DNA from: Pseudoduganella umbonata
GTDB lineage: Bacteria > Pseudomonadota > Gammaproteobacteria > Burkholderiales > Burkholderiaceae_D
Reading direction: 5' to 3'
DNA length: 64,000 nt
NCBI RefSeq assembly: GCF_014192225.1
Contig: NZ_JACHXS010000003.1
Span: 469,215 to 533,214, forward strand
A program made the position numbers and the translations under genes. Under the pieces are notes generated by a model. That model was given only the letters and a program-made list of their open reading frames with translations, was not told the origin of the DNA and made no database searches. This document shows, piece by piece, positions 38,512 to 47,824 of this stretch; position 1 is the stretch's first letter; every line of letters starts with the position of its first letter.

Positions 38512-40419
38512 TCAGGCTTTGTTGGCAACATCCTGCTGGAGTCGCTCAACCAGGGCATCGATGGACATTACACCCAGATCGACATTGCCCCGCGCACGCA
38601 CGGCCACGGTATTGGCATCCCGCTCTTTATCCCCGATCACGAGGATGTAAGGCATTTTTTGGACGGAATGTTCGCGTATTTTATACGTGATCTTCTCGTT
38701 GCGCAAATCAGCCGTGACGCGGAAGCCCAGCTTGCGCAGCTTGGCAGCCAGTTCGGTGGCGTATGCCGCCTGCCCTTCCGAGATATTCAGGATCGATACC
38801 TGCACCGGCGCCAGCCACATCGGCAGCGCGCCCGCGTAGTTTTCAATCAGGATGCCGATGAAGCGCTCCATCGAACCGACGATCGCGCGGTGCAGCATGA
38901 CCGGCGTCTTCTTCGTGTTGTCTTCCGCGACATATTGCGCACCGAGACGCTCCGGCATGAAGAAGTCGACCTGCATCGTGCCGACCTGCCAAGGGCGGCC
39001 CAGCGAATCCTTCAGGTGGTATTCGATCTTCGGGCCGTAGAACGCGCCCTCGCCCGGCAGTTCCGTCCACGACACGCCGCAGGCGCGCAGGCCCTGGCGC
39101 AGCGCTTCTTCCGCATCGTTCCAGACTTCATCGGTGCCGATGCGGTTATCCGGGCGCAGCGCAAGCTTCACCTCGATATTGGTGAAATCGAAGTCGTCGT
39201 AGACTTCCATCGCCTGCTGGTGGAACGCCACCACTTCCGGCTCGATCTGTTCGTGCGTGCAGAAGATGTGGCCGTCGTCCTGCGTGAAACCGCGCACGCG
39301 CATGATGCCGTGCAGCGCGCCCGACGGCTCGTTGCGGTGGCATTGGCCGAACTCACCATAGCGCAGCGGCAGGTCGCGGTAGGAGCGCAGGTCGCTGTTG
39401 AAGATCTGCACGTGGCCCGGGCAGTTCATCGGCTTCAGCGCGTACTGGCGGTTTTCCGATTCCGTGACGAACATGTTTTCACGGTAGTTGTCCCAGTGGC
39501 CCGTCTTGGCCCACAGGCTGGCATCGAGGATCTGCGGCGCCTTCACTTCCTGGTAGCCGTTGTCCTGGTATTTCTTGCGCATGTACTGCTCGACCTGCTG
39601 CCAGATCGTCCAGCCCTTCGGGTGCCAGAACACCAGGCCCGGCGCCTCGTCCTGGAAGTGGAAGAAGTCCAATTGCTTTCCGAGTTTCCTGTGGTCGCGC
39701 TTTTCCGCTTCTTCCAGCATGTGCAGGTACTGCTCCTGCTCTTCCTTCTTGGCCCAGGCGGTGCCGTACACGCGCTGCAGCATCTCGTTCTTCGAGTCGC
39801 CGCGCCAGTAGGCGCCGGCCAGCTTCATCAGCTTGAATACCTTCAGCTTGCCCGTGGACGGCACGTGCGGGCCGCGGCACAGGTCGGTGAACTTGCCTTC
39901 GCTGTACAGCGACACATCCTCGCCGGCCGGGATCGAGCTGATGATTTCGGCTTTGTACGCTTCGCCGATCGACTTGAAGTACGCCACCGCCTCGTCGCGC
40001 GGCAGCACCTTGCGCGTCACGGGCTCGTCTTTCTTGGCCAGTTCGGCCATCTTCTTTTCGATCGCCACCAGGTCGTCCGGCGTGAACGGGCGCTTGTACG
40101 AGAAGTCGTAGTAGAAGCCGTTTTCGATCGTCGGGCCGATCGTCACCTGCGCGTCCGGGAACAGCTCCTTGACGGCATAGGCCAGCAAGTGGGCCGTCGA
40201 GTGGCGGATCACGTCCAGGCCTTCGGGATCCTTGTCGGTGACGATCGCCACGTCGGCATCGCGCTCGATCAGGAACGAGGTATCGACGACCTTGCCGTCG
40301 ACCTTGCCTGCCAGCGCGGCCTTGGCCAGGCTGTTGCTGATATTGGAGGCCACCTGGGCCACGGTCACCGGCGCGTCGAACTGGCGCACGGACCCATCGG
40401 GAAGTCGGACTGATACCAT
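38512..40419 (-). CDS. thrS: threonyl-tRNA synthetase
   Basis: 635 aa from the second of two adjacent ATGs (40419), 7 nt after GGAG; 40422 would add one Met. TGS domain ([24 protein letters not shown]), editing domain with [24 protein letters not shown], class II core with the Zn ligands ([28 protein letters not shown]) and the C-terminal anticodon domain. First gene of thrS-infC-rpmI-rplT-pheST. Confidence 0.98.
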   Translation of the reverse strand: MVSVRLPDGSVRQFDAPVTVAQVASNISNSLAKAALAGKVDGKVVDTSFLIERDADVAIVTDKDPEGLDVIRHSTAHLLAYAVKELFPDAQVTIGPTIENGFYYDFSYKRPFTPDDLVAIEKKMAELAKKDEPVTRKVLPRDEAVAYFKSIGEAYKAEIISSIPAGEDVSLYSEGKFTDLCRGPHVPSTGKLKVFKLMKLAGAYWRGDSKNEMLQRVYGTAWAKKEEQEQYLHMLEEAEKRDHRKLGKQLDFFHFQDEAPGLVFWHPKGWTIWQQVEQYMRKKYQDNGYQEVKAPQILDASLWAKTGHWDNYRENMFVTESENRQYALKPMNCPGHVQIFNSDLRSYRDLPLRYGEFGQCHRNEPSGALHGIMRVRGFTQDDGHIFCTHEQIEPEVVAFHQQAMEVYDDFDFTNIEVKLALRPDNRIGTDEVWNDAEEALRQGLRACGVSWTELPGEGAFYGPKIEYHLKDSLGRPWQVGTMQVDFFMPERLGAQYVAEDNTKKTPVMLHRAIVGSMERFIGILIENYAGALPMWLAPVQVSILNISEGQAAYATELAAKLRKLGFRVTADLRNEKITYKIREHSVQKMPYILVIGDKERDANTVAVRARGNVDLGVMSIDALVERLQQDVANKA

Positions 40420-40502
40420 CATTGATCTCCAATCGGCACGGGGCCGCGTATTAAATGAGCTGAAACTCAACTGAAATGAAGGGAAAATGCGAAAAACCGG
40501 GA

Positions 40503-40529
40503 CGAAAAAAAACGCGGACTAGCCGCGTT
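40503..40529 (-). terminator. Rho-independent terminator behind tRNA-Val genes
   Basis: AACGCGG (40511-40517), 5-nt loop, CCGCGTT (40523-40529); on the minus strand the stem is followed by eight T residues. It ends the tRNA transcript before thrS. Confidence 0.9.
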
Positions 40530-40660
40530 ATCTTTCAATTTGAAAAAGCCAAAGAAAGCCGATCGACTAGCGTCACTCACCAAACCTTAGCGGTTGTAGT
40601 TCGCGGTGTCATAACCGGATTGCCTTTCTCGCTCTTACATTGACTGTTACTGAAGTATTC

Positions 40661-40737
40661 TGGTGGGCGGTGAGGAATTCGAATCCCCGACCCCTTGGAT
40701 GTCGACCAAGTATTCTAACCAGCTGAACTAACCGCCC
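40661..40737 (-). tRNA. tRNA-Val (anticodon GAC), copy 1
   Basis: 77 nt with encoded CCA. GGGCGGT acceptor arm pairs with ACCGCCC; D arm GTTC...GAAT; anticodon stem CTTGG/CCAAG with loop TCGACAT; T arm GGGGA-TTCGAAT-TCCTC. Anticodon GAC reads GUC/GUU Val codons. The loop carries C at position 33, where U is near-universal. Confidence 0.93.
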
Positions 40738-40851
40738 TCTTGTACTGCTTTGCTGCTCATTTACTGCTTAATCACTACTTTACTGCCCACTACTTTACTG
40801 CCTTGAAGTTGACGAGGTTGCATCACACCGTGAAACAACCCCTTCGCATTC

Positions 40852-40928
40852 TGGTGGGCGGTGAGGAATTCGAATCCCCGACCCCTTGGATGTCGACCAA
40901 GTATTCTAACCAGCTGAACTAACCGCCC
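40852..40928 (-). tRNA. tRNA-Val (anticodon GAC), copy 2
   Basis: Identical over all 77 nt to the copy 115 nt downstream, including the C33 loop and encoded CCA. The two are probably co-transcribed. Confidence 0.93.
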
Positions 40929-41087
40929 AATGCCGAGCATTATAGAGAGCCGGCGCCGATAAGACAAGGGCCAGAATGAAATTGCCCTCAAGGCGGCCTC
41001 GGCGTTATCCCCCATCGCCGGCAGGGCCGCAATCATGCGCGGCCGATGTGCGTGCTATATTTTTGTCACATCCCCCACCGCGATACG

Positions 41088-42005
41088 ATGAACGCCACCA
41101 GTCACCTGCACGCCCACCTGAAGGGCGACGCCAAATACAAGCACCAGCGCGCCGACCGCAGCCTGTCGATCCTGGCCTGGGCCGTGGGCCTCACACTGAC
41201 CTTTGCCGGCGTCGAAGTCGTGGCCGGCTTCATGGCCAATTCCCTCGCGCTGATCGCCGACGCCGGCCACATGCTTACCGATGCCGCCTCGCTGGGCCTG
41301 GCACTGCTGGCGCAACTGATCGCCAAGCGCCCGCCCTCGTCGCGCTACTCGTTCGGCTTCGGCCGCGCCGAAGCGCTGGCCGCATTCGTCAACGGCCTCG
41401 TGATGCTGCTGGTGATCGGCTGGATCGTGTATGAAGCCGTGCACCGCTTCGCCCAGCCGCAAGCGGTACAGGGCGGTGCCGTCGCCGGCGTGGCCGCGAT
41501 CGGCCTGGTGGTGAACGTGCTGGTCGCGCTGGTGTTGTCGCGCGACCGGGAAAGCATGAACACCCGCGCGGCGCTGGTGCACGTGATGGGCGACATGCTG
41601 GGCTCCGTGGCCGCGCTGGCCGCTGGCATCGTGATCTATTACACGGGCTGGATGCAGATCGATCCATTGCTGTCGCTGCTGGTGTCGCTGCTGCTGCTGA
41701 AATCCACCGTGAGCATCCTGCGCGAATCGGGCCACCACCTGATGGAGGGTGTCCCGGACGATATCGATTATGAAAAGGTGGGCAACGACCTGGAAGGCGT
41801 CGACGGCGTGAGCTCGGTACACGACCTGCATGTGTGGGACATGGCGCCGGGTCAGCCGGCCCTGATCGGCCACGTCGAGGTGCCCGACCTGCAGCACTGG
41901 CCCGCCACGCTGAAGGCGATCCGCGCGATGCTGCTGGAAAAGCACGGCATCGACCACGTCACGCTGCAGGCCGAACTGGCGGGCAGGCAGGGGCGGCCGC
42001 AATAG
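41088..42005 (+). CDS. cation diffusion facilitator (CzcD/ZitB type)
   Basis: 305 aa from ATG 41088 (MNATSHLHAHLKGDAKYKHQ). Six membrane helices; the metal-transport site motifs LIADAGHMLTDAASL (helix 2) and HVMGDMLGSVAALAAG (helix 5) each give the HxxxD pair typical of Zn/Co/Cd exporters. The C-terminal cytosolic domain (SSVHDLHVWDMAPGQPALIGHVEV) is the usual ferredoxin-like metal sensor. A proton-driven exporter of Zn or related metals. Single gene. Confidence 0.93.
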   Translation: MNATSHLHAHLKGDAKYKHQRADRSLSILAWAVGLTLTFAGVEVVAGFMANSLALIADAGHMLTDAASLGLALLAQLIAKRPPSSRYSFGFGRAEALAAFVNGLVMLLVIGWIVYEAVHRFAQPQAVQGGAVAGVAAIGLVVNVLVALVLSRDRESMNTRAALVHVMGDMLGSVAALAAGIVIYYTGWMQIDPLLSLLVSLLLLKSTVSILRESGHHLMEGVPDDIDYEKVGNDLEGVDGVSSVHDLHVWDMAPGQPALIGHVEVPDLQHWPATLKAIRAMLLEKHGIDHVTLQAELAGRQGRPQ

Positions 42006-42014
42006 CGGTACCGT

Positions 42015-42074
42015 CGTTACCCGCCGTGCCGTTACCTGCCGTGCCGTTACTCGTCGTCCCGTTACCCGTCGTTA
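42015..42074. repeat. 15-bp tandem repeat, 4 copies, behind CDF gene
   Basis: Four 15-bp units (cgttacccgccgtgc and variants) start 9 nt after the exporter's stop and end before the relA 3' end. On the plus strand they would read VPLPAVPLL. No gene uses them. Confidence 0.85.
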
Positions 42075-42109
42075 TGAATCAGCCGCTGATTCGCCGCCGT
42101 CATTGACGG

Positions 42110-44353
42110 TCAGGCGCGGCGCGCCTCCAGCACGCCCGTGACTTCCGAGATCGCGGCCAATGCCTTGTGCACCTGCGCGGTCGAGCCGATTTCCGCGGTG
42201 AAGGTCATGCGCGCCTGCCCTTTCGCGCTTTGCGTGTTCACGCCGATCACATTGATCTTCTCGCGCGAAAACACTTCGGAGATATCGCGCAGCAGGCCTT
42301 GCCGGTCGCCCGCCAGCACGAACAGGTCGACCGGGTAGACGGTATCGCCGCGCCCGTCGCCCCATTCGGTGACGATCACGCGCTCGGGCGCCTTCATCCG
42401 CATCTCGGCGAAATTCTTGCACGACAGGCGGTGGATCGACACGCCCTTGCCGCGCGTGACGAAGCCCACGATCGGGTCCGGCGGCGCCGGCTTGCAGCAG
42501 CGGGCCAGCTGCGTCATCAGCCCCTCGGTACCGACCACCAGCACGCCGGACTTGGCGCCCTGCTCGGTCGACGAGGCGCGGCTCTTGTTCAGCACCACCG
42601 CGTCTTCGGGCGGCGCCGGCTCGGCGTTGTCGTGCAGCGCATGCTCGACATGGCGCAGCGAGAATTCGTCCTTGCCCACCGCGAGGAACAGGTCGTCCAC
42701 CTTGCCGAAGCCCAGCTTCTGCGCCAGCGCTTCCAGGTTGACGGCCGTCTTGCCTTCGCGCTGCAGCGATTTCTCGACCAGCGAGCGGCCGTGCGACAGC
42801 GTTTCCTGCACATCGATCGCATGGAACCACGCGCGCACCTTGGCGCGGGTGCGGTTGCTGACGGCATAGCCCGGGCTCAGCCAGTCGCGCGACGGGCCGG
42901 CCGTGCCGGGCGCGCCCTTGGCGGTGATGATCTCGCAGGTCTGGCCGCTCTTCAATGGCGTATTGAGCGGCACCATCACGCCGTCCACGCGCGCGCCGCG
43001 GCAGCGGTGGCCCACGTCGCTGTGCAGGTGGTAGGCAAAATCGATCGGCGTGGCGCCGACCGGCAGTTCCAGCACGCGGGCCTGCGGGGTCAGCACGAAG
43101 ATGCGGTCGTCCAGCGCCGCTTCCTTCAGCTTTTCCACCCATTCGCGCTGCAGTTCCTCCTGGCCGACCACGGCATCGGCCACGTCGGTCTTCCACGCCA
43201 GCAGCTGGCGCAGCCAGGCGATTTTCTCATCGTATTTCTGGCCCTGGAAGCTGGAGTTTCCCTCTTCCTTGTAGCGCCAGTGCGCGGCCACGCCATACTC
43301 GGCGAAGCTGTGCATTTCCTGCGTGCGGATCTGCACCTCGAGCGGCCGGCCGTCGTCCGCCATCACCACCGTGTGCAGCGACTGGTAGCCGTTCGGCTTC
43401 GGCCGCGAGATGTAGTCGTCGAATTCCTTCGGGATCGGCGTCCAGATGTTATGGACCAGGCCGAGCACCGCATAGCATGCTTTCACGTCCGCCACGATCA
43501 CGCGGAACGCGCGCACGTCGTACAGCTCCGTGAAGTCGAGCTCCTTGCCGCGCATCTTGTTCCAGATGCTGTAGATATGCTTCGGCCGGCCGAACACCTC
43601 GGCCTGGATGCCGGCCGCAGCCAGTTCCGACTGCAGCCGGTCGATCGACTGCGTGACGAAGCTCTCGCGCATCATGCGCTTCTCTTCGAGCATCTTGGCG
43701 ATGCGCTTGTAGTTCTCGGGTTCGATGAAGCGGAACGACAGGTCTTCCAGTTCCCACTTGATCTGCCAGATGCCCAGGCGGTTCGCCAGCGGCGCGTACA
43801 GGTCGAGCGTTTCGCGGCCGTAGGCGCGCGTCATGTCATTGAAGATCTTCTGGTCGGCGAACCAGCGCAGCGTGCTGCAGCACGACGCCAGCCTGACCAG
43901 CACCACGCGCATGTCGGTGGCCATCGCCAGCAGCATCTTGCGCAGCGTTTCCATCTGCGCCACGGCCTGCTGCGCGGCGTTCTTGCCGCGCGTGGCGGCG
44001 GGCGAGCCCTGCGTCAGCTCGCGCAACCGGATCAGCTGGTGCACGCCGATGACGAGATCGGCCACTTCCTTGCCGAACTTCGGCTCGATCGCGATGCCCT
44101 GCGCCGGATCGAGCAGGCACAGTTCGAACAGCAGCGCGGCGATGCGGGTGGCCGCGTCGGTATTGAGCAGCGCCAGCGTGCCGGCCGCGCCCACGGCGAA
44201 ATCGAAGGCCGGCTGGCCGCTCGTGCACAGCTTGCCCACATAGGCTTCGCCGGCGAAATCGAGCGCGGCAAGCACGCGCGCGCCGTCTTCCTTGGACAAA
44301 CCCTGTACCAGCTGCTCGGACGTTGCGCTGTTCAGCGCCGCGATGGATACCAT
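42110..44353 (-). CDS. relA: GTP pyrophosphokinase RelA
   Basis: 747 aa. (p)ppGpp synthetase: the synthetase domain has FTELYDVRAFRVIVADVKACYAVLGLVHN and PKPNGYQSLHTVVM; the HD hydrolase domain is degenerate (the HD pair is lost around GVHQLIRLRELTQ), so it is RelA rather than SpoT. Then TGS (RIFVLTPQARVLELPVGATPIDFAYHLHSDVGHRC) and C-terminal ACT domain (VLAGDRQGLLRDISEVFSREKINVIGVNT). Amino-acid starvation alarm on the ribosome. Confidence 0.96.
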   Translation of the reverse strand: MVSIAALNSATSEQLVQGLSKEDGARVLAALDFAGEAYVGKLCTSGQPAFDFAVGAAGTLALLNTDAATRIAALLFELCLLDPAQGIAIEPKFGKEVADLVIGVHQLIRLRELTQGSPAATRGKNAAQQAVAQMETLRKMLLAMATDMRVVLVRLASCCSTLRWFADQKIFNDMTRAYGRETLDLYAPLANRLGIWQIKWELEDLSFRFIEPENYKRIAKMLEEKRMMRESFVTQSIDRLQSELAAAGIQAEVFGRPKHIYSIWNKMRGKELDFTELYDVRAFRVIVADVKACYAVLGLVHNIWTPIPKEFDDYISRPKPNGYQSLHTVVMADDGRPLEVQIRTQEMHSFAEYGVAAHWRYKEEGNSSFQGQKYDEKIAWLRQLLAWKTDVADAVVGQEELQREWVEKLKEAALDDRIFVLTPQARVLELPVGATPIDFAYHLHSDVGHRCRGARVDGVMVPLNTPLKSGQTCEIITAKGAPGTAGPSRDWLSPGYAVSNRTRAKVRAWFHAIDVQETLSHGRSLVEKSLQREGKTAVNLEALAQKLGFGKVDDLFLAVGKDEFSLRHVEHALHDNAEPAPPEDAVVLNKSRASSTEQGAKSGVLVVGTEGLMTQLARCCKPAPPDPIVGFVTRGKGVSIHRLSCKNFAEMRMKAPERVIVTEWGDGRGDTVYPVDLFVLAGDRQGLLRDISEVFSREKINVIGVNTQSAKGQARMTFTAEIGSTAQVHKALAAISEVTGVLEARRA

Positions 44354-44489
44354 GACAAAAACCTTTGCTGCTGGTCCGGCCGCCGTTTCAACGGCCGGAC
44401 CAAGCCTGAATGAGCGGGAAGCCGACGGCCAGTGACCTGTTCCGGCTTCCCTCGTGCTGCGCGTGAATCCTGCCGGTCGAACCGGCGGA

Positions 44490-44843
44490 TCAACGCTGGG
44501 CGGCGACCACCACGATTTCGATCAGCCAGGCCGGGTTGGCCAGGTTCGCCTGGACGGTGGCGCGCGGCGGCGTGTGGCCCTGCGCGACCCATTCTTCCCA
44601 CACTTCGTTCATGGCCGCGAAATGCGCAAGGTCCTTGATGAAGATCTGCGTGGACAGGATGCAGCTCTTGTCACTGCCCGATTCGGCTAGCAGCTTGTCG
44701 ATTGCCGCCAGCACTTCGCGGGTCTGGCCCGCGATGTCGGCATCCGGGTTGGTGGCGGCGACCTGGCCGGCCAGGTACACGGTGTTGTTGTGGATCGCCA
44801 CTTCGGACATCCGCTTGCCTACGTACAGTCGTTTGATTTCCAT
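44490..44843 (-). CDS. RidA family protein
   Basis: 117 aa. YjgF/RidA fold: VYLAGQVAATNPDADIAGQTREVLAAIDKLLAESGSDKSCILSTQIFIKDLAHFAAMNEVWEEWV and the conserved Arg in PPRATVQANLANPAWLIEI. Likely deaminates reactive enamine/imine intermediates. Encoded 46 nt after the alpha/beta hydrolase on the same strand. Confidence 0.93.
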   Translation of the reverse strand: MEIKRLYVGKRMSEVAIHNNTVYLAGQVAATNPDADIAGQTREVLAAIDKLLAESGSDKSCILSTQIFIKDLAHFAAMNEVWEEWVAQGHTPPRATVQANLANPAWLIEIVVVAAQR

Positions 44844-44889
44844 TTCTTCTCTTTTCTACAGGTTCAACAAAAATAGGGTGAGGTAAACA

Positions 44890-45804
44890 CTACGTTCCAG
44901 CAGCTTCCAGCAGGAACGCGCGCGCCACCGCGATCTGGTCGGCATGCACGAACGTGGGCGCATGGCCTACGCCGGCAAATTCCGCCAGCCGGGCACGCGG
45001 GCCGCGCTGGGTCATCATCTGCGCCGTCGCGTGCGACAGCAGATCCGACTCGGCGCCGCGCACCAGCAGCGTCGGGCAGCGGATCGCATCGTAGGCGGCC
45101 CACAGCAGGTGCTCGTCGGCCGCCACCGATTCCGGCGTCGCCGCGCGGAAAGGCTGCGCCAGCGCCAGGTCGTAATGCCGCACCCAGCTGCCGTCCGCAT
45201 CCTGGCGCAGCACGTCGCGCGCCATCTTGTGCCATTGCGCATCGGTATGCGGGCCGAACGACGCCGACACGTCGCGCACGAATCGCGCGCCTTCCTCGAA
45301 CGAGGCGAAGCGCACGTCCTGGCCGATGTAGTCGCCGATGCGGCGCAGCGCCCCCGGGTCCAGCACCGGGCCGATGTCGTTCAGGACCAGCCGCTCGATG
45401 GGACTGTCCGGCAGCGACGCGAGGCCCATGCCGATCAGGCCGCCCATCGACGTGCCGAACCACGCCACCTGCTGCTGCTGCGCCTGCGCAGCCGCGTTGG
45501 CACCACCAGGCGCCAGCACGCGGGCCAGCAGCGTGACCATGTCGCTCACGTATTGGGGTATCCGGTACAGGTCCGGGTTGCGCAGCCGGCCGGAGCGGCC
45601 GCGGCCCACCACGTCGGGGCACACCACGCGGTACTCGCCGGCCAGCGCGCGCGCCAGGTCGTCGAAGTCGTCCGAAACGCGCGTCACGCCATGCACGCAG
45701 ACCAGTACCCTCGGGTTGGACGGATCCCCCCATTCCTGGTAGGCCATGCGGTGCAATCCCGCCGGCGAAAGGCACTGCACCGACTTCAACGCTGGTTCGA
45801 TCAT
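44890..45804 (-). CDS. alpha/beta hydrolase
   Basis: 304 aa. Nucleophile elbow WFGTSMGGLIG (Ser about 120), Asp in LLVRGAESDLLS and His in GVGHAPTFVH complete the triad; N-terminal LVCVHGVTRVSDDFDDLARALAG holds the oxyanion HG. No signal peptide; cytosolic esterase-like enzyme of unknown substrate. Upstream of the ridA-like gene. Confidence 0.9.
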   Translation of the reverse strand: MIEPALKSVQCLSPAGLHRMAYQEWGDPSNPRVLVCVHGVTRVSDDFDDLARALAGEYRVVCPDVVGRGRSGRLRNPDLYRIPQYVSDMVTLLARVLAPGGANAAAQAQQQQVAWFGTSMGGLIGMGLASLPDSPIERLVLNDIGPVLDPGALRRIGDYIGQDVRFASFEEGARFVRDVSASFGPHTDAQWHKMARDVLRQDADGSWVRHYDLALAQPFRAATPESVAADEHLLWAAYDAIRCPTLLVRGAESDLLSHATAQMMTQRGPRARLAEFAGVGHAPTFVHADQIAVARAFLLEAAGT

Positions 45805-45954
45805 CCTGGCCTCCTGCCGGGTCTTGGTTTTTGGGCTACATTCTACCGTGCGTTGCCGCTAAAATCCCTGGCAAGTTTAGCGCAGCGTAGAGGACGACTG
45901 GTAACAGCAACCCGGAATCGGCGGCACCGGCCGCCACCAACTTTGGAGCAGACC

Positions 45955-46764
45955 ATGAGCAGCACACCTTCGAACGGCACTATCCTGTCCGGCAAAACGG
46001 CCCTCGTCACGGGGTCCACCTCCGGCATCGGCCTGGGCATCGCGCGCGCACTGGCCGCGCAGGGCGCCAACATCGTGTTCAACGGCTTCGGCAATGCCGA
46101 CGACATCGCCACCCTGCTCGCTTCCACGGCGCAGGAATTCGGCGTGCAGACCGTACACCACAACGCCGACATGAGCAAGCCGGCCGAAATCGAGGCGCTG
46201 TTCGCGTTCGCCGCCGAAAAGTTCGGCGGCGTCGACGTGCTCGTCAACAATGCCGGCATCCAGTACGTGGCCAATGTCGAGGACTTCCCGGTGGAAAAAT
46301 GGGATGCGATCATCGCCATCAACCTGACTTCCGCCTTCCACACCAGCCGCCTGGCGCTGCCGCGGATGCGGCAGCAGAACTGGGGCCGCATCATCAACCT
46401 TGCCTCCGCGCACGGCCTGGTCGGCTCGGCCGGCAAGTCGGCCTACGTCGCCGCCAAGCACGGCCTGGTGGGACTGACCAAGGTGACCGCACTGGAAACG
46501 GCGCAAACCGGAGTGACGGTCAACGCGATCTGCCCGGGCTTCGTGCTGACCCCGCTGGTGCAGAAACAGGTGGACGACCGCGCCACGCGCGACGGCCTGA
46601 CCAATGACGAAGCCAAGCGCGCACTGCTGGCGGACAAGCAGCCTTCCGGCGACTTCGTCACCCCTGAACAGCTCGGCGGACTGGCCGTATTCCTGTGCAG
46701 CGACCTGGCCAGCCAGGTACGCGGCGCCGCCTGGAACGTCGATGGCGGCTGGGTCGCGCAGTGA
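45955..46764 (+). CDS. SDR dehydrogenase, 3-hydroxybutyrate dehydrogenase-like
   Basis: 269 aa from ATG 45955, with TTGGAG upstream; a much longer open frame before it is the shadow of the alpha/beta hydrolase. Rossmann TGSTSGIGLGIA, NNAG, catalytic S...YxxxK in NLASAHGLVGSAGKSAYVAAKHG. The Q(Y)VANVEDFPVEKWDAIIAINLTSAFH and the C-terminal DKQPSGDFVTPEQLGGLAVFL segments are characteristic of bacterial 3-hydroxybutyrate dehydrogenase. Would link PHB/ketone metabolism with scoAB further along. Confidence 0.88.
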   Translation: MSSTPSNGTILSGKTALVTGSTSGIGLGIARALAAQGANIVFNGFGNADDIATLLASTAQEFGVQTVHHNADMSKPAEIEALFAFAAEKFGGVDVLVNNAGIQYVANVEDFPVEKWDAIIAINLTSAFHTSRLALPRMRQQNWGRIINLASAHGLVGSAGKSAYVAAKHGLVGLTKVTALETAQTGVTVNAICPGFVLTPLVQKQVDDRATRDGLTNDEAKRALLADKQPSGDFVTPEQLGGLAVFLCSDLASQVRGAAWNVDGGWVAQ

Positions 46765-46813
46765 CCGAATAAAATGCTTGCGGCCGCCTCGCGGCCGCAT
46801 TTCCGTCCTATAC

Positions 46814-46827
46814 CGATAGCGCTATCG
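46814..46827. promoter_or_regulatory. palindromic operator-like site 1a
   Basis: CGATAGCGCTATCG, a perfect 14-bp palindrome just behind the SDR gene, centre at 46820/46821. Followed by GTAGCTTTTTTGCAAC, close to the flank of site 2a. Confidence 0.7.
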
Positions 46828-46978
46828 TAGCTTTTTTGCAACGGCCTTCCAGGTACTGGCCGCCAGTATTCCTACGAGGGACGAGCCTACGTCGTTTTGT
46901 CCCGATATCACTCTACAAAATTTAATTCTGAAATATTCCAACGCGTCATTGCAACCCTTGAGTTAGCATAATTTTACC

Positions 46979-46992
46979 TGATAGCGCTATCA
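46979..46992. promoter_or_regulatory. palindromic operator-like site 1b
   Basis: TGATAGCGCTATCA, perfect 14-bp palindrome, centre 165 bp after site 1a and 77 bp before the PEP-CTERM gene start. LacI/GalR-family operators have this shape (central CG, inverted half-sites); the regulator is not in the window. Confidence 0.8.
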
Positions 46993-47062
46993 CAGCACTC
47001 TCCAAAAGAGGCTGCTGCGCAATAAATCAGGGCTCCTCTTCAACCACCAGGGGTATGACGCA

Positions 47063-47824
47063 ATGAAAACATCTTCACGCAACACCCTTCGTTCCGGCTG
47101 GCGCAACGTCGCGCCGGCTTTGCTGGCCTGTGCGGCGGCGCTATCCGCGCCAGCCGCGCTGGCGGACGTAATCGACTTCGAACAGATCGTGAATCACGGC
47201 ACGCCGGCCGGCAACACGGTCTATGTGGGCGGCGATACCTTCTCCACTGGTGGCTTCCTGGCCGTCGTGGCGGACAGCGCCTATGCGCAGAGCTTCCCCG
47301 ACTATGAACCCGGCCTGGCCGGTGCGGCAATTGCCGCGGGCGAGTACACCTGCACGCGGCTGGCATGCCCCCAGCCCCTCTCCCAGTTCTACGCAGGGAT
47401 GAACGACGGTTCGCTCACGCTGTCCCGCGAAGACGCGGGCGCCTTCCAGATTTCCGCGCTGAGCTTCGGCGCCATCGCCCCCACCAGCGAAGACAGTGCA
47501 CTGCCGTTCGGCCAGCTGCGCATCACCGGGACGCGCCTGGACGGCAGCACGCTGAGCGCGGCAGCCGATTTCCCCGAACTCTACGAGTGGAGCGAGTGGA
47601 CGCTGGACGCCGCCTTCGCCGCGGCCACGTTCACCCGCATCACGGTCGATGCCTGTACCTACACGGCCGCGCGCGAATGCCTGAACGGGGAGCAAACGTC
47701 GAACCTTTCGCAGTTCGCGCTCGACACCATGCACGTAAGTGCCGTTCCCGAACCGTCGACGGTCGTGCTGCTGACTGCAGGCCTGCTGCTGGTGGCCGCG
47801 CGCCGCCTGGGAGGCCGGGCATGA
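47063..47824 (+). CDS. PEP-CTERM sorting domain protein, copy 1
   Basis: 253 aa. Signal peptide (VAPALLACAAALSAPAALA), a beta-rich mature domain starting DVIDFEQIVNHG, and a C-terminal sorting tail VPEPSTVVLLTAGLLLVAARRLGGR: PEP motif, helix and basic end, recognised by an exosortase. Contains NLSQFALD just before the tail, a pattern I associate with the 'QFxxD' PEP-CTERM subfamily (tentative). Four Cys. Ends in an ATGA overlap with the subtilase gene, so the pair is co-translated. Confidence 0.92.
   Translation: MKTSSRNTLRSGWRNVAPALLACAAALSAPAALADVIDFEQIVNHGTPAGNTVYVGGDTFSTGGFLAVVADSAYAQSFPDYEPGLAGAAIAAGEYTCTRLACPQPLSQFYAGMNDGSLTLSREDAGAFQISALSFGAIAPTSEDSALPFGQLRITGTRLDGSTLSAAADFPELYEWSEWTLDAAFAAATFTRITVDACTYTAARECLNGEQTSNLSQFALDTMHVSAVPEPSTVVLLTAGLLLVAARRLGGRA

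Noticed and set aside
44944..45954. long N-terminal extension of the SDR gene
   Set aside because: It is the antisense of the alpha/beta hydrolase gene; the real start has a GGAG site at 45955.
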